Assembly (NCBI GenBank): GCA_030427205.1
Contig: JAUHXC010000053.1
Span: 1-60,371, forward strand
Source of the DNA: a bacterium
Lineage (GTDB): Bacteria; Myxococcota_A; Bradymonadia; UBA7976; UBA1532
Direction: 5' to 3'
DNA length: 60,371 bases
The stretch's first letter is position 1. Each line of letters starts with the position of its first letter. Shown piece by piece: positions 43,304 through 51,448 of the stretch. The position numbers and the translations under genes were made by a program. The notes beneath the pieces were generated by a model. It did no database searches. It had not been told where the DNA came from and saw only the letters and a list, made by a program, of their open reading frames with translations.

Positions 43304-43605
43304 AGACCCGACGCGCGCTCGCCCTGCTCGCCCCGACCGCCTGTTTGCTCCTGGCCGGTTGCCGGGGTGAGCGACCGGCCCCCGAGGCTTCGACCGCGAC
43401 CCGACCGGCAGCCGGCCAGCCCACGGAGACAAGCATGGACTCGATCGTGGATCACCGCGGCGCCGCCATCGGCGTCGGCAGGGTCGAAGCGCTGGCCGCC
43501 GATCCGGCGCTGGCACACGTCACCGCCCTGGACCTCAGCGAGAACCCGATCGGGGACGCGGGCGCCGTCGCGCTGGCCCGCTCGCCGCACGCCGGCGTGC
43601 GCTGA
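43300..43605 (+). CDS. Short lipoprotein with a truncated leucine-rich repeat
   Basis: A 101-residue protein. Signal MKTRRALALLAPTACLLLAG then C21. After a Pro/Thr linker, residues 60-98 read VEALAADPALAHVTALDLSE, NPIGDAGAVALARSPHAGV, which is one unit of the ribonuclease-inhibitor-type LRR common in large bacterial LRR lipoproteins. The frame then meets TGA. Past that stop, the same frame stays open to 43710 and continues with LARRFDRGGRTLILSEG, which looks like the usual end of such proteins. The gene is therefore probably a shortened remnant with most repeats deleted, or carries a nonsense codon. It is coupled to the helical-repeat gene by ATGA overlap. Confidence 0.55.
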   Translation: MKTRRALALLAPTACLLLAGCRGERPAPEASTATRPAAGQPTETSMDSIVDHRGAAIGVGRVEALAADPALAHVTALDLSENPIGDAGAVALARSPHAGVR

Positions 43606-43749
43606 CTCGCCCGGCGCTTCGACCGCGGCGGGAGGACCCTCATCCTCTCCGAGGGCGTAGGCGTGGGCGACACGCTGACGACGGTCCGAGGTGTCTCCGC
43701 ACCCTGTTAGACCCGTGCCGAGGGATCCGGGACCGCTCGTCGGGGTGCG

Positions 43750-44508
43750 CTATTGAGGCGCCGCGCCGGTCAGATCCCACACCGCGAAGTGCAGCCGCTT
43801 CGAACCGTCGATCCGCAGCGGCGGCGCGCCCTCGATCACCGGCGCCGGCTCGAGCGGCGCGAGCTTGAGGCAGACCGACCGCCGGGCGACCCGCACGGCG
43901 TCGAGCAGGACCGGGCCGGACAGCCGCGGGCCGGGTCGGGCCACCGTGCGCAGGGTGGTCCAGGTGTCGCTCTCGCCGCCCTTGTCGCGGGGGAACATCG
44001 GGTCGAAGAAGACGTGATCCACCGACTTCGCCGGCGCGCGCGCCAGCCAGACGCCGTGCTCGACATTCATTGCGCGAATATTTCGGGCGAGGTCGGGCCG
44101 ATAATGCCACATGCCGTCGAGGGTGTAGAACAAGATCGGCGCCTGCTGCTCGAGCGCGAGCACGTCGGCCCCGGCCCGCGCGAGCAGCAGCGCGTCGTGG
44201 CCCATGCCCAGGGTGGTATCGACGACGCTGTGCCCCGGCTCGACGCCCATGATCTCCGGCAGCCGATCGCTGGGTCGGCGCAGGCGCCAGTGGGCCATGC
44301 CCGGGTGCCACGGCGCCGGCTTGCGGCCCGGGGCGAAGAGCCGCATGTTCTCGACGTTGATCACCAGCCCCGGGCGGTCGGTGGGCAGGGGCCGGGTGTA
44401 GTGCGGATCGGCGCCGATCCACGCGGCGATGTGCGCCAGTTCGGCGCGGGTGATGCCGGTGGTCTTGCTGGTGGCGAGGTAGAAGCGCGGCGGCATGGCG
44501 CGCACCAT
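43750..44508 (-). CDS. RsmJ-like class I SAM-dependent methyltransferase
   Basis: A 252-residue cytoplasmic protein. The SAM-binding motif I is VVDTTLGMGHDA (95-106), followed by the acidic loop strand VLALEQQ. The catalytic/target motif FFDPMFP (167-173) is characteristic of the RsmJ (YhiQ) group, which methylates N2 of G1516 in 16S rRNA. The N-terminal part (SKTTGITRAELAHIAAWIGA) and the C-terminal LDAVRVARRSVCLKLAPLEP and APPLRIDGSKRLHFAVW fit as well. I chose the ATG at 44508, with GGAGG upstream, over a TTG eight codons earlier. The gene lies 71 bp downstream of the FAD oxidase on the same strand. Confidence 0.8.
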   Translation of the reverse strand: MVRAMPPRFYLATSKTTGITRAELAHIAAWIGADPHYTRPLPTDRPGLVINVENMRLFAPGRKPAPWHPGMAHWRLRRPSDRLPEIMGVEPGHSVVDTTLGMGHDALLLARAGADVLALEQQAPILFYTLDGMWHYRPDLARNIRAMNVEHGVWLARAPAKSVDHVFFDPMFPRDKGGESDTWTTLRTVARPGPRLSGPVLLDAVRVARRSVCLKLAPLEPAPVIEGAPPLRIDGSKRLHFAVWDLTGAAPQ

Positions 44509-44579
44509 GCGCTCTGCCTCCGCCCGGCGCAAGCGCGCGGGCGTTGATTCTCCCGCGTGCTGCGAAGCTCTGCGCGGCG

Positions 44580-45797
44580 CTACGAGGCCCGCGCGGCGTC
44601 TCTGCCGGCCGCGATCGGCCCGTTCGGCGAGCGCCAGCGGAAGCGCGGCTCGATGGCGTCGCGCCGGCCCTCAACCGCGGCGGCGATACGGTCGCCGAGC
44701 ACCGGCGCGAACTTGAAGGCGTGTCCGCTGCCGCCGGCGGCGACGACCAGCCCCGGGCGGGTCGGGTCGCGATCGATCCAGAAGTGGCCGTCGAAGGTAT
44801 CGCAATAGGCGCACAGCCGGGTCGCCACCAGCGGCGCCTCGGCCAGCGCCGGCAGCGTATCGGCCAGAAAGGCCCGGGCCTCGGCGATGGTCGCGTCGCT
44901 CACCGTGCGCGGCGCGCCGTGGGGCAGCGGCACGCCCGCGGCGTGGCGGGCGACTTTGATGGTGCCGTCGGCCTTCGCCGGGAAGCCGTACCAGCCGGTG
45001 CGCGCGATGTCGGCGGCCCACGGGCCGAAGTGCGGCGGGCGCCACGCCGCGGCATCGTCGACCCGGAAGAGCAGGTTCGGGTGGCCCGTGGCGCGCATCA
45101 TCGGCGTCAGCTCGGGCACCAGCGCGGTGGTCCACGAGCCGATGGCCACCACGGTGACGTCGGCCCGCAGCGTCTGCGCCTCGGCGGTGAGCACGCCCAC
45201 CACCCGGCCGCCTTCTTCGAGCAGCGCGATGCCCGCCTCGTCGGTCAGCACCTCGACCCCGGCCGCCTTCACCTCGCGGTGCAGCTGCTTCATGGCTCCC
45301 TCGGCGTCGGCCCAGCCGGCCTGCGGGTTGAGGTAGCCATCGGGATAAACGTCGGCGCGCCACTGCGGGTGGCGCCGGGCGAGCTCGGCGGCGTCGATGC
45401 GCTCGACCGGCAGGCCGCGCGCCTTCGAAGCCGCGTAGGATTGGCCCTCGAAGCTCTCCGGCGACATCGGCCCGCGGGTGCGCAGCAGGAAGCCGTCCTC
45501 GTGGTAGACCGGCCCGCCGTGCGCCTCGGCCCAGCGCATATTCCAGCGGCGCCAGCCGGCGAGGGCGTCGAGGCCCATCGCGGTGTACACCGGGTCGTCG
45601 CCGTAGTCGGCGCGCACGACCTTCGAGCGGTCGGTGGACGCCGCCAACGGGTGGGGCAGGGGGCCGGGATCGATCAGCCGCACCCGATGCCCCCGGCGGG
45701 CGAGCGTCAGCGCGCCGGTGGCCCCGAAGACGCCGCCGCCGACCACGAGCACATCCAGCAGGGCCGCCGCGTCATCGCTCATCGGGTCAGTCTTCAC
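44580..45797 (-). CDS. FAD-dependent oxidase of the monomeric sarcosine/N-methyltryptophan oxidase type
   Basis: A 405-residue DAO-fold flavoenzyme. The dinucleotide motif is VVGGGVFGATGALTLARRG (18-36). TDRSKVVRADYG (about 55-66) corresponds to the conserved substrate-loop segment of MSOX enzymes. Cys329 in RLCAYCDTFDGHFWID lies where MSOX and SolA link FAD covalently. AAGGSGHAFKFAPVLG near the C-terminus is the second FAD signature. Such enzymes oxidise N-methyl amino acids, releasing formaldehyde and hydrogen peroxide. The GTG at 45797 follows GAGGAGCGAGGC; an ATG five codons later is the alternative. It ends 71 bp before the RsmJ-like gene. Confidence 0.88.
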   Translation of the reverse strand: MKTDPMSDDAAALLDVLVVGGGVFGATGALTLARRGHRVRLIDPGPLPHPLAASTDRSKVVRADYGDDPVYTAMGLDALAGWRRWNMRWAEAHGGPVYHEDGFLLRTRGPMSPESFEGQSYAASKARGLPVERIDAAELARRHPQWRADVYPDGYLNPQAGWADAEGAMKQLHREVKAAGVEVLTDEAGIALLEEGGRVVGVLTAEAQTLRADVTVVAIGSWTTALVPELTPMMRATGHPNLLFRVDDAAAWRPPHFGPWAADIARTGWYGFPAKADGTIKVARHAAGVPLPHGAPRTVSDATIAEARAFLADTLPALAEAPLVATRLCAYCDTFDGHFWIDRDPTRPGLVVAAGGSGHAFKFAPVLGDRIAAAVEGRRDAIEPRFRWRSPNGPIAAGRDAARAS

Positions 45798-45807
45798 GCC
45801 TCGCTCC

Positions 45808-48800
45808 TCACTCTTCGGTCACCGTCAGCACGAAGTCGCCGAAGCTGGCGCCCGCGGCGCCGACCGACTGCACGTCGGCCAGGATCGCGTCGAGCACCGC
45901 CTGCTGATCGGCGGCGTACGACAGGCCGATGTAGATGGTCAGCGGCAGCCGCGCGTCGTCGAACGTGATGGTCGGCGTATCGCCATCGAGCCCGTAGAAG
46001 ACCTCGCCGAAGGCCTCGGGCTGGCCGGGCACGACGACGTGATAGACCGGCGGGTCGTTGGGGCCGCCGTCGGTGGTCAACATCGCCTCGACCGGGGTAC
46101 CGACCACCTGACCCTGCAGGTCGACCCGCCGGGTCGCGCCGTCGCTGCCCAGGTTGCCGGTCAGGGTGAAGTCGAAGGGTCGATCCTCCCGGCCGCCCGG
46201 CGGGTGGTCGAGCACCATCCGCCAGACGTTGTTCTGCATGCCGCTGCGATAGCTGAAGGCGAAGTCGCCCGCCGCGCCCTCGTACTCGCCCGGGTTCACC
46301 GTCAGCGGCTCGCTGACGCCGCCGACCGTGGCGACGACCATGCGGCCATAGCAGTCGAAGGCGTCGCCGCCGGCGTCGGACCAGCAGTTGCCGATCAGGT
46401 CGTCGCGGGCCACATAGCCCCGCGGGTCTTCGGGCAGAACGACCGGCTCCCGCGAGCCGCGCAGCGCCTGCGGGCCGGCGCCGTCGACGACGATGTAGTA
46501 GTCCCCGGCCCGCGCGTTGGGCAGCACCGCGGTCGGGGCGTCGGCGCGGGCGCAGGCCAGCTCGGTCTCGGGCGCGTCGCAGACCCGGCGGATGGAGACC
46601 ACCGCCCCGAAGTCAGTGCCCGGATCGTCCACGGACGCGATCAGCGTCGCCGGCTGATCGAGGGTGTAGACGAACGCCGCGTCGGGGGTCTGGAAGCCAC
46701 CGCAGGTCGAGACGAAGCGGTCGGCGCCGCCCTCGACGGTCCGCCCGAGGATCGGATCCGCGCCGACGGGGGTGGCCGGCGCCGCGATGCACTGCTCCTC
46801 TTCGCGGGTATCGCCGCTGCCGGCGCAGCCCGCGTCGAGCGGCCAGTCGATCTGCCCGTCGCCGTCGTCGTCGATCCCGTTGGCGCACGCCGGGATGCCG
46901 CCGGGATCGGCCTCGTCGTCGTCGGCGGGCCCCACGCAGCCGATGTCGGCCAGATCGGGCAGGCCGTCGCGGTCGTCGTCGACGCCGTTGGCGCAGGCGG
47001 GCCCCGGCGGATCGTCCGACTCGTCGACGTCGTCGGCGTCGAAGCAGCCGATGTCTTCGAGGTCGATGCGGCCGTCGCCGTCGTCGTCGAGGTTGTTCTG
47101 GCAGGCGGGCTCGTCGCCTTCGTCGAGGTCGTCGGCGTCGTCGCAGCCGGGATCCTCGAGGTCGACGCGCCCGTCGCCGTCGTCATCGAAGGTATTCTGG
47201 CAGGCGGGCTCGTCCCCCTCGTCGTCGTCCCGATCGTCGAGGCAGCCCGGATCGTCCAGGTCGACGCGGCCATCGCCGTCGTCGTCCTCCTCGTTCTCGC
47301 ATTGGGTCAGGACGGCTTCGGCCACCCGCACCGAGAGGGTGCCGGTGCCCGAGCGGCCCAGGTAGCCGTCGAGCATCAGGAAGTAGGTGCCCGCTTCGAG
47401 CCGATCGAAGGTCAGGCGGGACGCGGTCCCGGTGCCGCCGTCATCGTCGCAGTCGACCTCGCTCGCCGCGTCGTCGCAGTCGGTGCGCAAGTGAATGAGC
47501 GTATCGTAGCTGCGGCCGTTGATCTCGAGGTCGACGAACGAGCGCTGATCGAGGATGAGCACGCCGACGGTCACCGGCCCGCCGCCGCCGCAGCGGCCGC
47601 GGCCGGCCACCGGGTTGCCGGTCGTATCGAACTGCACCTCGCCGCCTTCGGGCGGCAGCCGCACGATGGCGTCGGTGAAGGCGCAGTAGTCCACCTCGAA
47701 CGGCGCGCCGGCCGCCGGGCACTGCGGATCTGCGCGATCGACGAGGCCGTCTTCGTCGTCGTCGATGCCGTTGGCGCACTCGGGCAGCACCGCGGGGTCG
47801 TCTTCGCTGGTATCGGCGGCGCGGCTGCAGCCGGGGTCGGCCAGATCGACGCGGCCGTCGCCGTCGTCGTCGACGCCGTTGTCGCAGGCGACGTCGAACT
47901 CGTCGTTGTCGCGCGCGTTGTCGCAGCCGGGGTCGGCGAGGTCGACGCGGCCGTCGCCGTCGTCGTCCCGGTCGTTATCGCACTGCGGCGCGGGGCAGAC
48001 CGCCGGGGCGTACGGGCCCCATTGCCCCGCGAAGCACGCCCGCGCGCGCACGACCTGCACGTCGGGGCAGTCCTCCTCCTCGCGCAGCCCGTCGACGCAG
48101 ATGTCGGGGTCGTCGCACGGGCTGTAGGGCCCGAAGAGGCCGTCGACGCACTCCGCCGACTCGATCCCGCGGCCGTTGAGGCCACACGGCTGCTCGTCCA
48201 CGCTGCCGTTGACGCAGCCGTCGGGGTCGTTGCACTGCCCGAACGCGCCGTAGCGTCCCGCCGCGCAGACCCGCACCCGCTCGCCGTTGCCGTTGATGCC
48301 GCACGGCTGGCTATCCCGCCCGCCGTCGACGCACTCATCGGGGTCGTCGCACGCGCCGAAGAGCCCCCAGCGGCCCTCGGCGCACAGCCGGGTGCGCTCG
48401 CCGCGATCGTTGAGCCCGCAGGCCTGGGACTCGCGCCGGCCGTCGGTGCACTCGTCGGGGTCTTCGCAGACGCCCAGCGGGCCGAACTGGCCGTCTTCGC
48501 AGGTTCGCGCCCGCTCGCCGCGGCCGTTGACGCCGCAGACCACCGTGCTGCGCGCGCCGTCGACGCACGCGTCGGGATCGTCGCAGTCGCCAAAAGCCGG
48601 CCACTGACCGTCGACGCAGGCCCGCTCGCGCGCGCCGCGATCGTTGAGTCCGCATGCCTCCCGCTCGACGCCGCCGTCGACGCAGGTGTCGGGGTCGTCG
48701 CAGTCGCCGAAGTCGCCCCATTGGCCCGCGGCGCAGACGCGCTGGCGCGCGCCGCGGCCGTTGAGCCCGCACGGGTCGTCTTCGGTGGCGCCGTCGGCGC

Positions 48801-49395
48801 AGACATCGGGATCGGCGCAGTCTTCGAAGGCCGACCACTGGCCCTCTTCGCAGGTGCGCAGCTGCTCGCCGCGGTCGTTGAAGCCGCAGGGCACGACCTC
48901 TTCGGCGCGGTCGACGCAGGTATCGGGGTCGTCGCATTCGGACCACGGGCCCCAGACGCCGTCGGCGCAGACCCGGCTGATGCGCCCGCGATCGTTGAGC
49001 CCACAGGGCCGGCGCTCGGTGGCGCCTTCGGTCTCGCACGGCTGAGCGGGCTGTCCGCCGACGCCGCCCTGGCCGCCGTCGCCGCCCATGCCGCCCTGGC
49101 CGCCCGCGCCGCCGTCGCCGCCCATACCGGCTTCGCCGCCCGCGCCGCCGTCGCCGCCCATACCGGCCTCGCCGCCCGCGCCGCCGTCGCCGCCCATGCC
49201 GGCCTCGCCGCCCGCGCCGGCCATTCCGGCTTCACCGCCCGCGCCGCCCTGGCCGCCTTCGCCGCCATCGCTCTCGGTGCCGCCGTCGTCGTCCCCGCCG
49301 CCGCCGCCACCGCCGCCGCCCGGCGGCACACAGGCCATCGCCAGCATGAGCGCCAGCGCCAGCGCGCCGCGCGTCGTGGTCCGCATCACAGTCAT
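45808..49395 (-). CDS. Multi-repeat calcium-binding-type surface lipoprotein
   Basis: A 1195-residue protein. The signal ends ALMLAMAC (Cys22), followed by a (Gly)9 run and a Gly/Ala/Met-rich stalk (about 40-118). Then come eight 39-residue repeats (CGLNDRGxxxRxCxxGxWGx followed by FGDCDDPDxCVDG), plus a degenerate ninth. Next are eight calcium-binding type-3-thrombospondin-like units (NGVDDDGDGRVDLADPGC), split by two beta-sandwich domains of pre-peptidase C-terminal type (GTYFLMLDGYLG, GDYYIVVDGAG). The C-terminal 220 residues form a further beta domain. Asp-rich loops of this type bind Ca2+ and rigidify surface fibres. The ATG at 49395 follows GGGGAAC. Adhesion or cell-cell contact roles are plausible but unproven. 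Confidence 0.78.
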   Translation of the reverse strand: MTVMRTTTRGALALALMLAMACVPPGGGGGGGGGDDDGGTESDGGEGGQGGAGGEAGMAGAGGEAGMGGDGGAGGEAGMGGDGGAGGEAGMGGDGGAGGQGGMGGDGGQGGVGGQPAQPCETEGATERRPCGLNDRGRISRVCADGVWGPWSECDDPDTCVDRAEEVVPCGFNDRGEQLRTCEEGQWSAFEDCADPDVCADGATEDDPCGLNGRGARQRVCAAGQWGDFGDCDDPDTCVDGGVEREACGLNDRGARERACVDGQWPAFGDCDDPDACVDGARSTVVCGVNGRGERARTCEDGQFGPLGVCEDPDECTDGRRESQACGLNDRGERTRLCAEGRWGLFGACDDPDECVDGGRDSQPCGINGNGERVRVCAAGRYGAFGQCNDPDGCVNGSVDEQPCGLNGRGIESAECVDGLFGPYSPCDDPDICVDGLREEEDCPDVQVVRARACFAGQWGPYAPAVCPAPQCDNDRDDDGDGRVDLADPGCDNARDNDEFDVACDNGVDDDGDGRVDLADPGCSRAADTSEDDPAVLPECANGIDDDEDGLVDRADPQCPAAGAPFEVDYCAFTDAIVRLPPEGGEVQFDTTGNPVAGRGRCGGGGPVTVGVLILDQRSFVDLEINGRSYDTLIHLRTDCDDAASEVDCDDDGGTGTASRLTFDRLEAGTYFLMLDGYLGRSGTGTLSVRVAEAVLTQCENEEDDDGDGRVDLDDPGCLDDRDDDEGDEPACQNTFDDDGDGRVDLEDPGCDDADDLDEGDEPACQNNLDDDGDGRIDLEDIGCFDADDVDESDDPPGPACANGVDDDRDGLPDLADIGCVGPADDDEADPGGIPACANGIDDDGDGQIDWPLDAGCAGSGDTREEEQCIAAPATPVGADPILGRTVEGGADRFVSTCGGFQTPDAAFVYTLDQPATLIASVDDPGTDFGAVVSIRRVCDAPETELACARADAPTAVLPNARAGDYYIVVDGAGPQALRGSREPVVLPEDPRGYVARDDLIGNCWSDAGGDAFDCYGRMVVATVGGVSEPLTVNPGEYEGAAGDFAFSYRSGMQNNVWRMVLDHPPGGREDRPFDFTLTGNLGSDGATRRVDLQGQVVGTPVEAMLTTDGGPNDPPVYHVVVPGQPEAFGEVFYGLDGDTPTITFDDARLPLTIYIGLSYAADQQAVLDAILADVQSVGAAGASFGDFVLTVTEE
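49100..49207 (-). repeat. 36-bp tandem repeat encoding the Gly-rich stalk
   Basis: Three near-perfect 36-bp copies (49100-49135, 49136-49171, 49172-49207), with decayed copies on both sides. Each encodes GGEAGMGGDGGA-type 12-mers. In-frame length changes would alter only the stalk length of the surface lipoprotein. Confidence 0.8.
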
Positions 49396-49433
49396 GGTGT
49401 TCCCCGCATCGGATGGCCGCCGTCGATGCTAGC

Positions 49434-49584
49434 AGATCCCGGGGAAAGTACACCTGCTGCGCCGAACGTGAGGCCGCGCCCTGCGGCGTTGCTCCTTCTC
49501 GACTTGCCTCCAGCAAGGCATCGGCGTCGCGCCTTGCCGGCCACGGCCTCACGTCCGGCTCGCGACGGCGACTTCCCCCGGTCT
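49434..49584 (+). repeat. Palindromic intergenic element, copy C
   Basis: About 151 bp between divergent genes. Inverted ends: AGATCCCGGGGAAAGT (49434-49449) against ACTTCCCCCGGTCT (49571-49584). Internal arms GAACGTGAGGCCG and CGGCCTCACGTCC also pair. The 48-bp core (49486-49533) has the hairpin TTGC-CTCCA-GCAA. Compared with copies A and B, the G-C pair near the stem base is replaced by T-A, a compensating change. Confidence 0.72.
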
Positions 49585-49681
49585 CTTCTAGATGTGCGTC
49601 ACGCCCCGGGACAAGCGGGATTGTCCGTGGACGGGGGCGCGCGCCGCGGATACGGTCGTCTTCGCCTGCACGGAGTCGCCG

Positions 49682-51430
49682 ATGAACGTCTGGGGCCGCG
49701 TCGCCGCCGATCTGGAGCTCGAGCCCGACCTGCACCGCATCGGTCGACCGCGGCCGCGCCAGGCCTTCGTCGGGCGCCACCGCGGCTGCCGGGTGACGCT
49801 GGTCTTCGATACGCTGTCGGGCGCGGTGCGCGGCAGCGTGGCCAGCTCGCGGGACACCGTGCTCACGGGAGAGGACAGCCTGCGCGTCGTCGAGCGGGCC
49901 GGGCTGCACGGCTGGCCCAGCGGGGTGCACACCGGGGACGCCGACTTCGACGAGCGGGTCGCCGTGCTCGCCGCCAAGCCCGACGAGATCCTGCTGCGGC
50001 TCGACGTGCCGACCCGCAGCCTGCTGGCCGAGATGCTCGAGCTCGGCGTCTGGATCACCGACGATCAGGTTCTCATCGAGCCCCGCGCCACCGCGGCGAT
50101 GGGCACGCTGGCCGAGGCCATGCAGCTCATCGACAGCGCCGTCGACCTGCTCAAGGCGCTGCGAGCGTCGACCCCCGAGCAGCTCATCGAGATGGCCTTC
50201 GGCGATCCGTCGGCCGCGCAGCGGGGCCGGGCCTGGAGCCGGGTCAAGCGCATGGTCGGGCGCGAGACGCGCTGGGCGAAGCCGATGCTCGACGCCATCG
50301 AGCGCAACCGGCCGCCGGAGGGCCCGGCGCTGCTCGCGCGGGTCGAGCCGTCGGTGTACACCTTCGACCAGTGGCTGCGGGTGCTCGATCTCTACCCGAC
50401 CGAAGGCGGGACCGCGCTGCTGCGGGGGTGGCCGGTCGCCGACGAGCTCGCGCGCGGCCCGGAGATCATCGACCGGGTGGCGCGGTGTCTCGTCGATCCG
50501 AGCCGCCGGGCGCCGCCCCGGGACGCGCTCGCCGAGAACCCGAAGGTCTTCGGGCGGCTGCTGGACGCGCTCCGCCTGCGCCCGGACGTGCTGTGGACGA
50601 TGGCCGACTGGCCCTTCGCCGACGAGGCCCGCCACATCGAGCTGCTGGCCGCGCTGGCCACGCACGACGCGCCGCGGGTCGCCGAGCGGCTGGCGGCGAC
50701 GACGCCCGAGACCACGGACGGCGAGCTGGCCTGGGTCGCCGCGGCGCAGTCTCTGCCGGGGCCGTCGACCGTGCAGTTGCTGGCCGGCTTCAGCCCCAAG
50801 ACCCGCGGCGGTCAGCGGTCGCTCTTCACCGCGCTGCAACAGCACGAGGGCACCGCCACCGATATCGCCCTGCTGGCCTGGACGCAGCAGGCCACGTCCC
50901 TGGTCGCCGAGGTGCAGCCGCAGGTCTTCGTCGACGTGGCCCGGCGTATCGCCGAGGCGCTGGATGTGGCCCCCGACGGCGCGCTGCTCGAGCGCTGCGA
51001 TACACAGCTTCCCCCGCCGTTGACCCGGGCGCTGACGACGGCGTTGGTCGCGTGCAGGCCGCGCCATGGCGCGGGCTGGCTGGCGCGGCACGCCCCCGAC
51101 TGGCGCGGCAGCGACCCCGAGAGAGAGGCCGGTCTGCTGGGCATCCTGGGCGAGCTGGGCGATCCCGCCGGGCAGGCGCGCTGCATCGCGGCGCTCGGCG
51201 GCAGCGACTTCCTGCGCATCGCCGCGGCGCGCGCCCTCGCCAGCTGCGGCACGGCCCTCGCGCTGCAGCCCCTCGACGCGCTGACCGGCTTCTTCGCGCC
51301 GAGCGAGGTCAAGGCCGCGGCCAAGGCGGCGATCGAGGCCATCCGCGAGCGGGAGACCCGCGGACCGCGCGGCGGCTTGACCGTGAGCGAGGCCGCGCCC
51401 GGCGGCGGGCTGTCGGTGGACGAGGGCTGA
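49682..51430 (+). CDS. Helical (HEAT-like) repeat protein of unknown function
   Basis: A 582-residue soluble protein. The first 130 residues are mixed alpha/beta (GCRVTLVFDTLSGAVRGSV, LLAEMLELGVWITDDQVLIE). From about 150 the sequence is a run of amphipathic helix pairs with HEAT/ARM-like character (LLAALATHDAPRVAERLAAT, LLGILGELGDPAGQARCIAA, FLRIAAARALASCGTALALQ). A Gly/Ser-rich tail ends the protein. There is no signal, membrane segment or catalytic motif. The ATG at 49682 has CGGAGTCGCC upstream. It is convergent with the WD40-repeat gene, 18 bp apart; both are interaction-type proteins, but a shared complex cannot be inferred from convergence. Confidence 0.62.
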   Translation: MNVWGRVAADLELEPDLHRIGRPRPRQAFVGRHRGCRVTLVFDTLSGAVRGSVASSRDTVLTGEDSLRVVERAGLHGWPSGVHTGDADFDERVAVLAAKPDEILLRLDVPTRSLLAEMLELGVWITDDQVLIEPRATAAMGTLAEAMQLIDSAVDLLKALRASTPEQLIEMAFGDPSAAQRGRAWSRVKRMVGRETRWAKPMLDAIERNRPPEGPALLARVEPSVYTFDQWLRVLDLYPTEGGTALLRGWPVADELARGPEIIDRVARCLVDPSRRAPPRDALAENPKVFGRLLDALRLRPDVLWTMADWPFADEARHIELLAALATHDAPRVAERLAATTPETTDGELAWVAAAQSLPGPSTVQLLAGFSPKTRGGQRSLFTALQQHEGTATDIALLAWTQQATSLVAEVQPQVFVDVARRIAEALDVAPDGALLERCDTQLPPPLTRALTTALVACRPRHGAGWLARHAPDWRGSDPEREAGLLGILGELGDPAGQARCIAALGGSDFLRIAAARALASCGTALALQPLDALTGFFAPSEVKAAAKAAIEAIRERETRGPRGGLTVSEAAPGGGLSVDEG

Positions 51431-51448
51431 CGGGCAGCGCCCGGGCTG

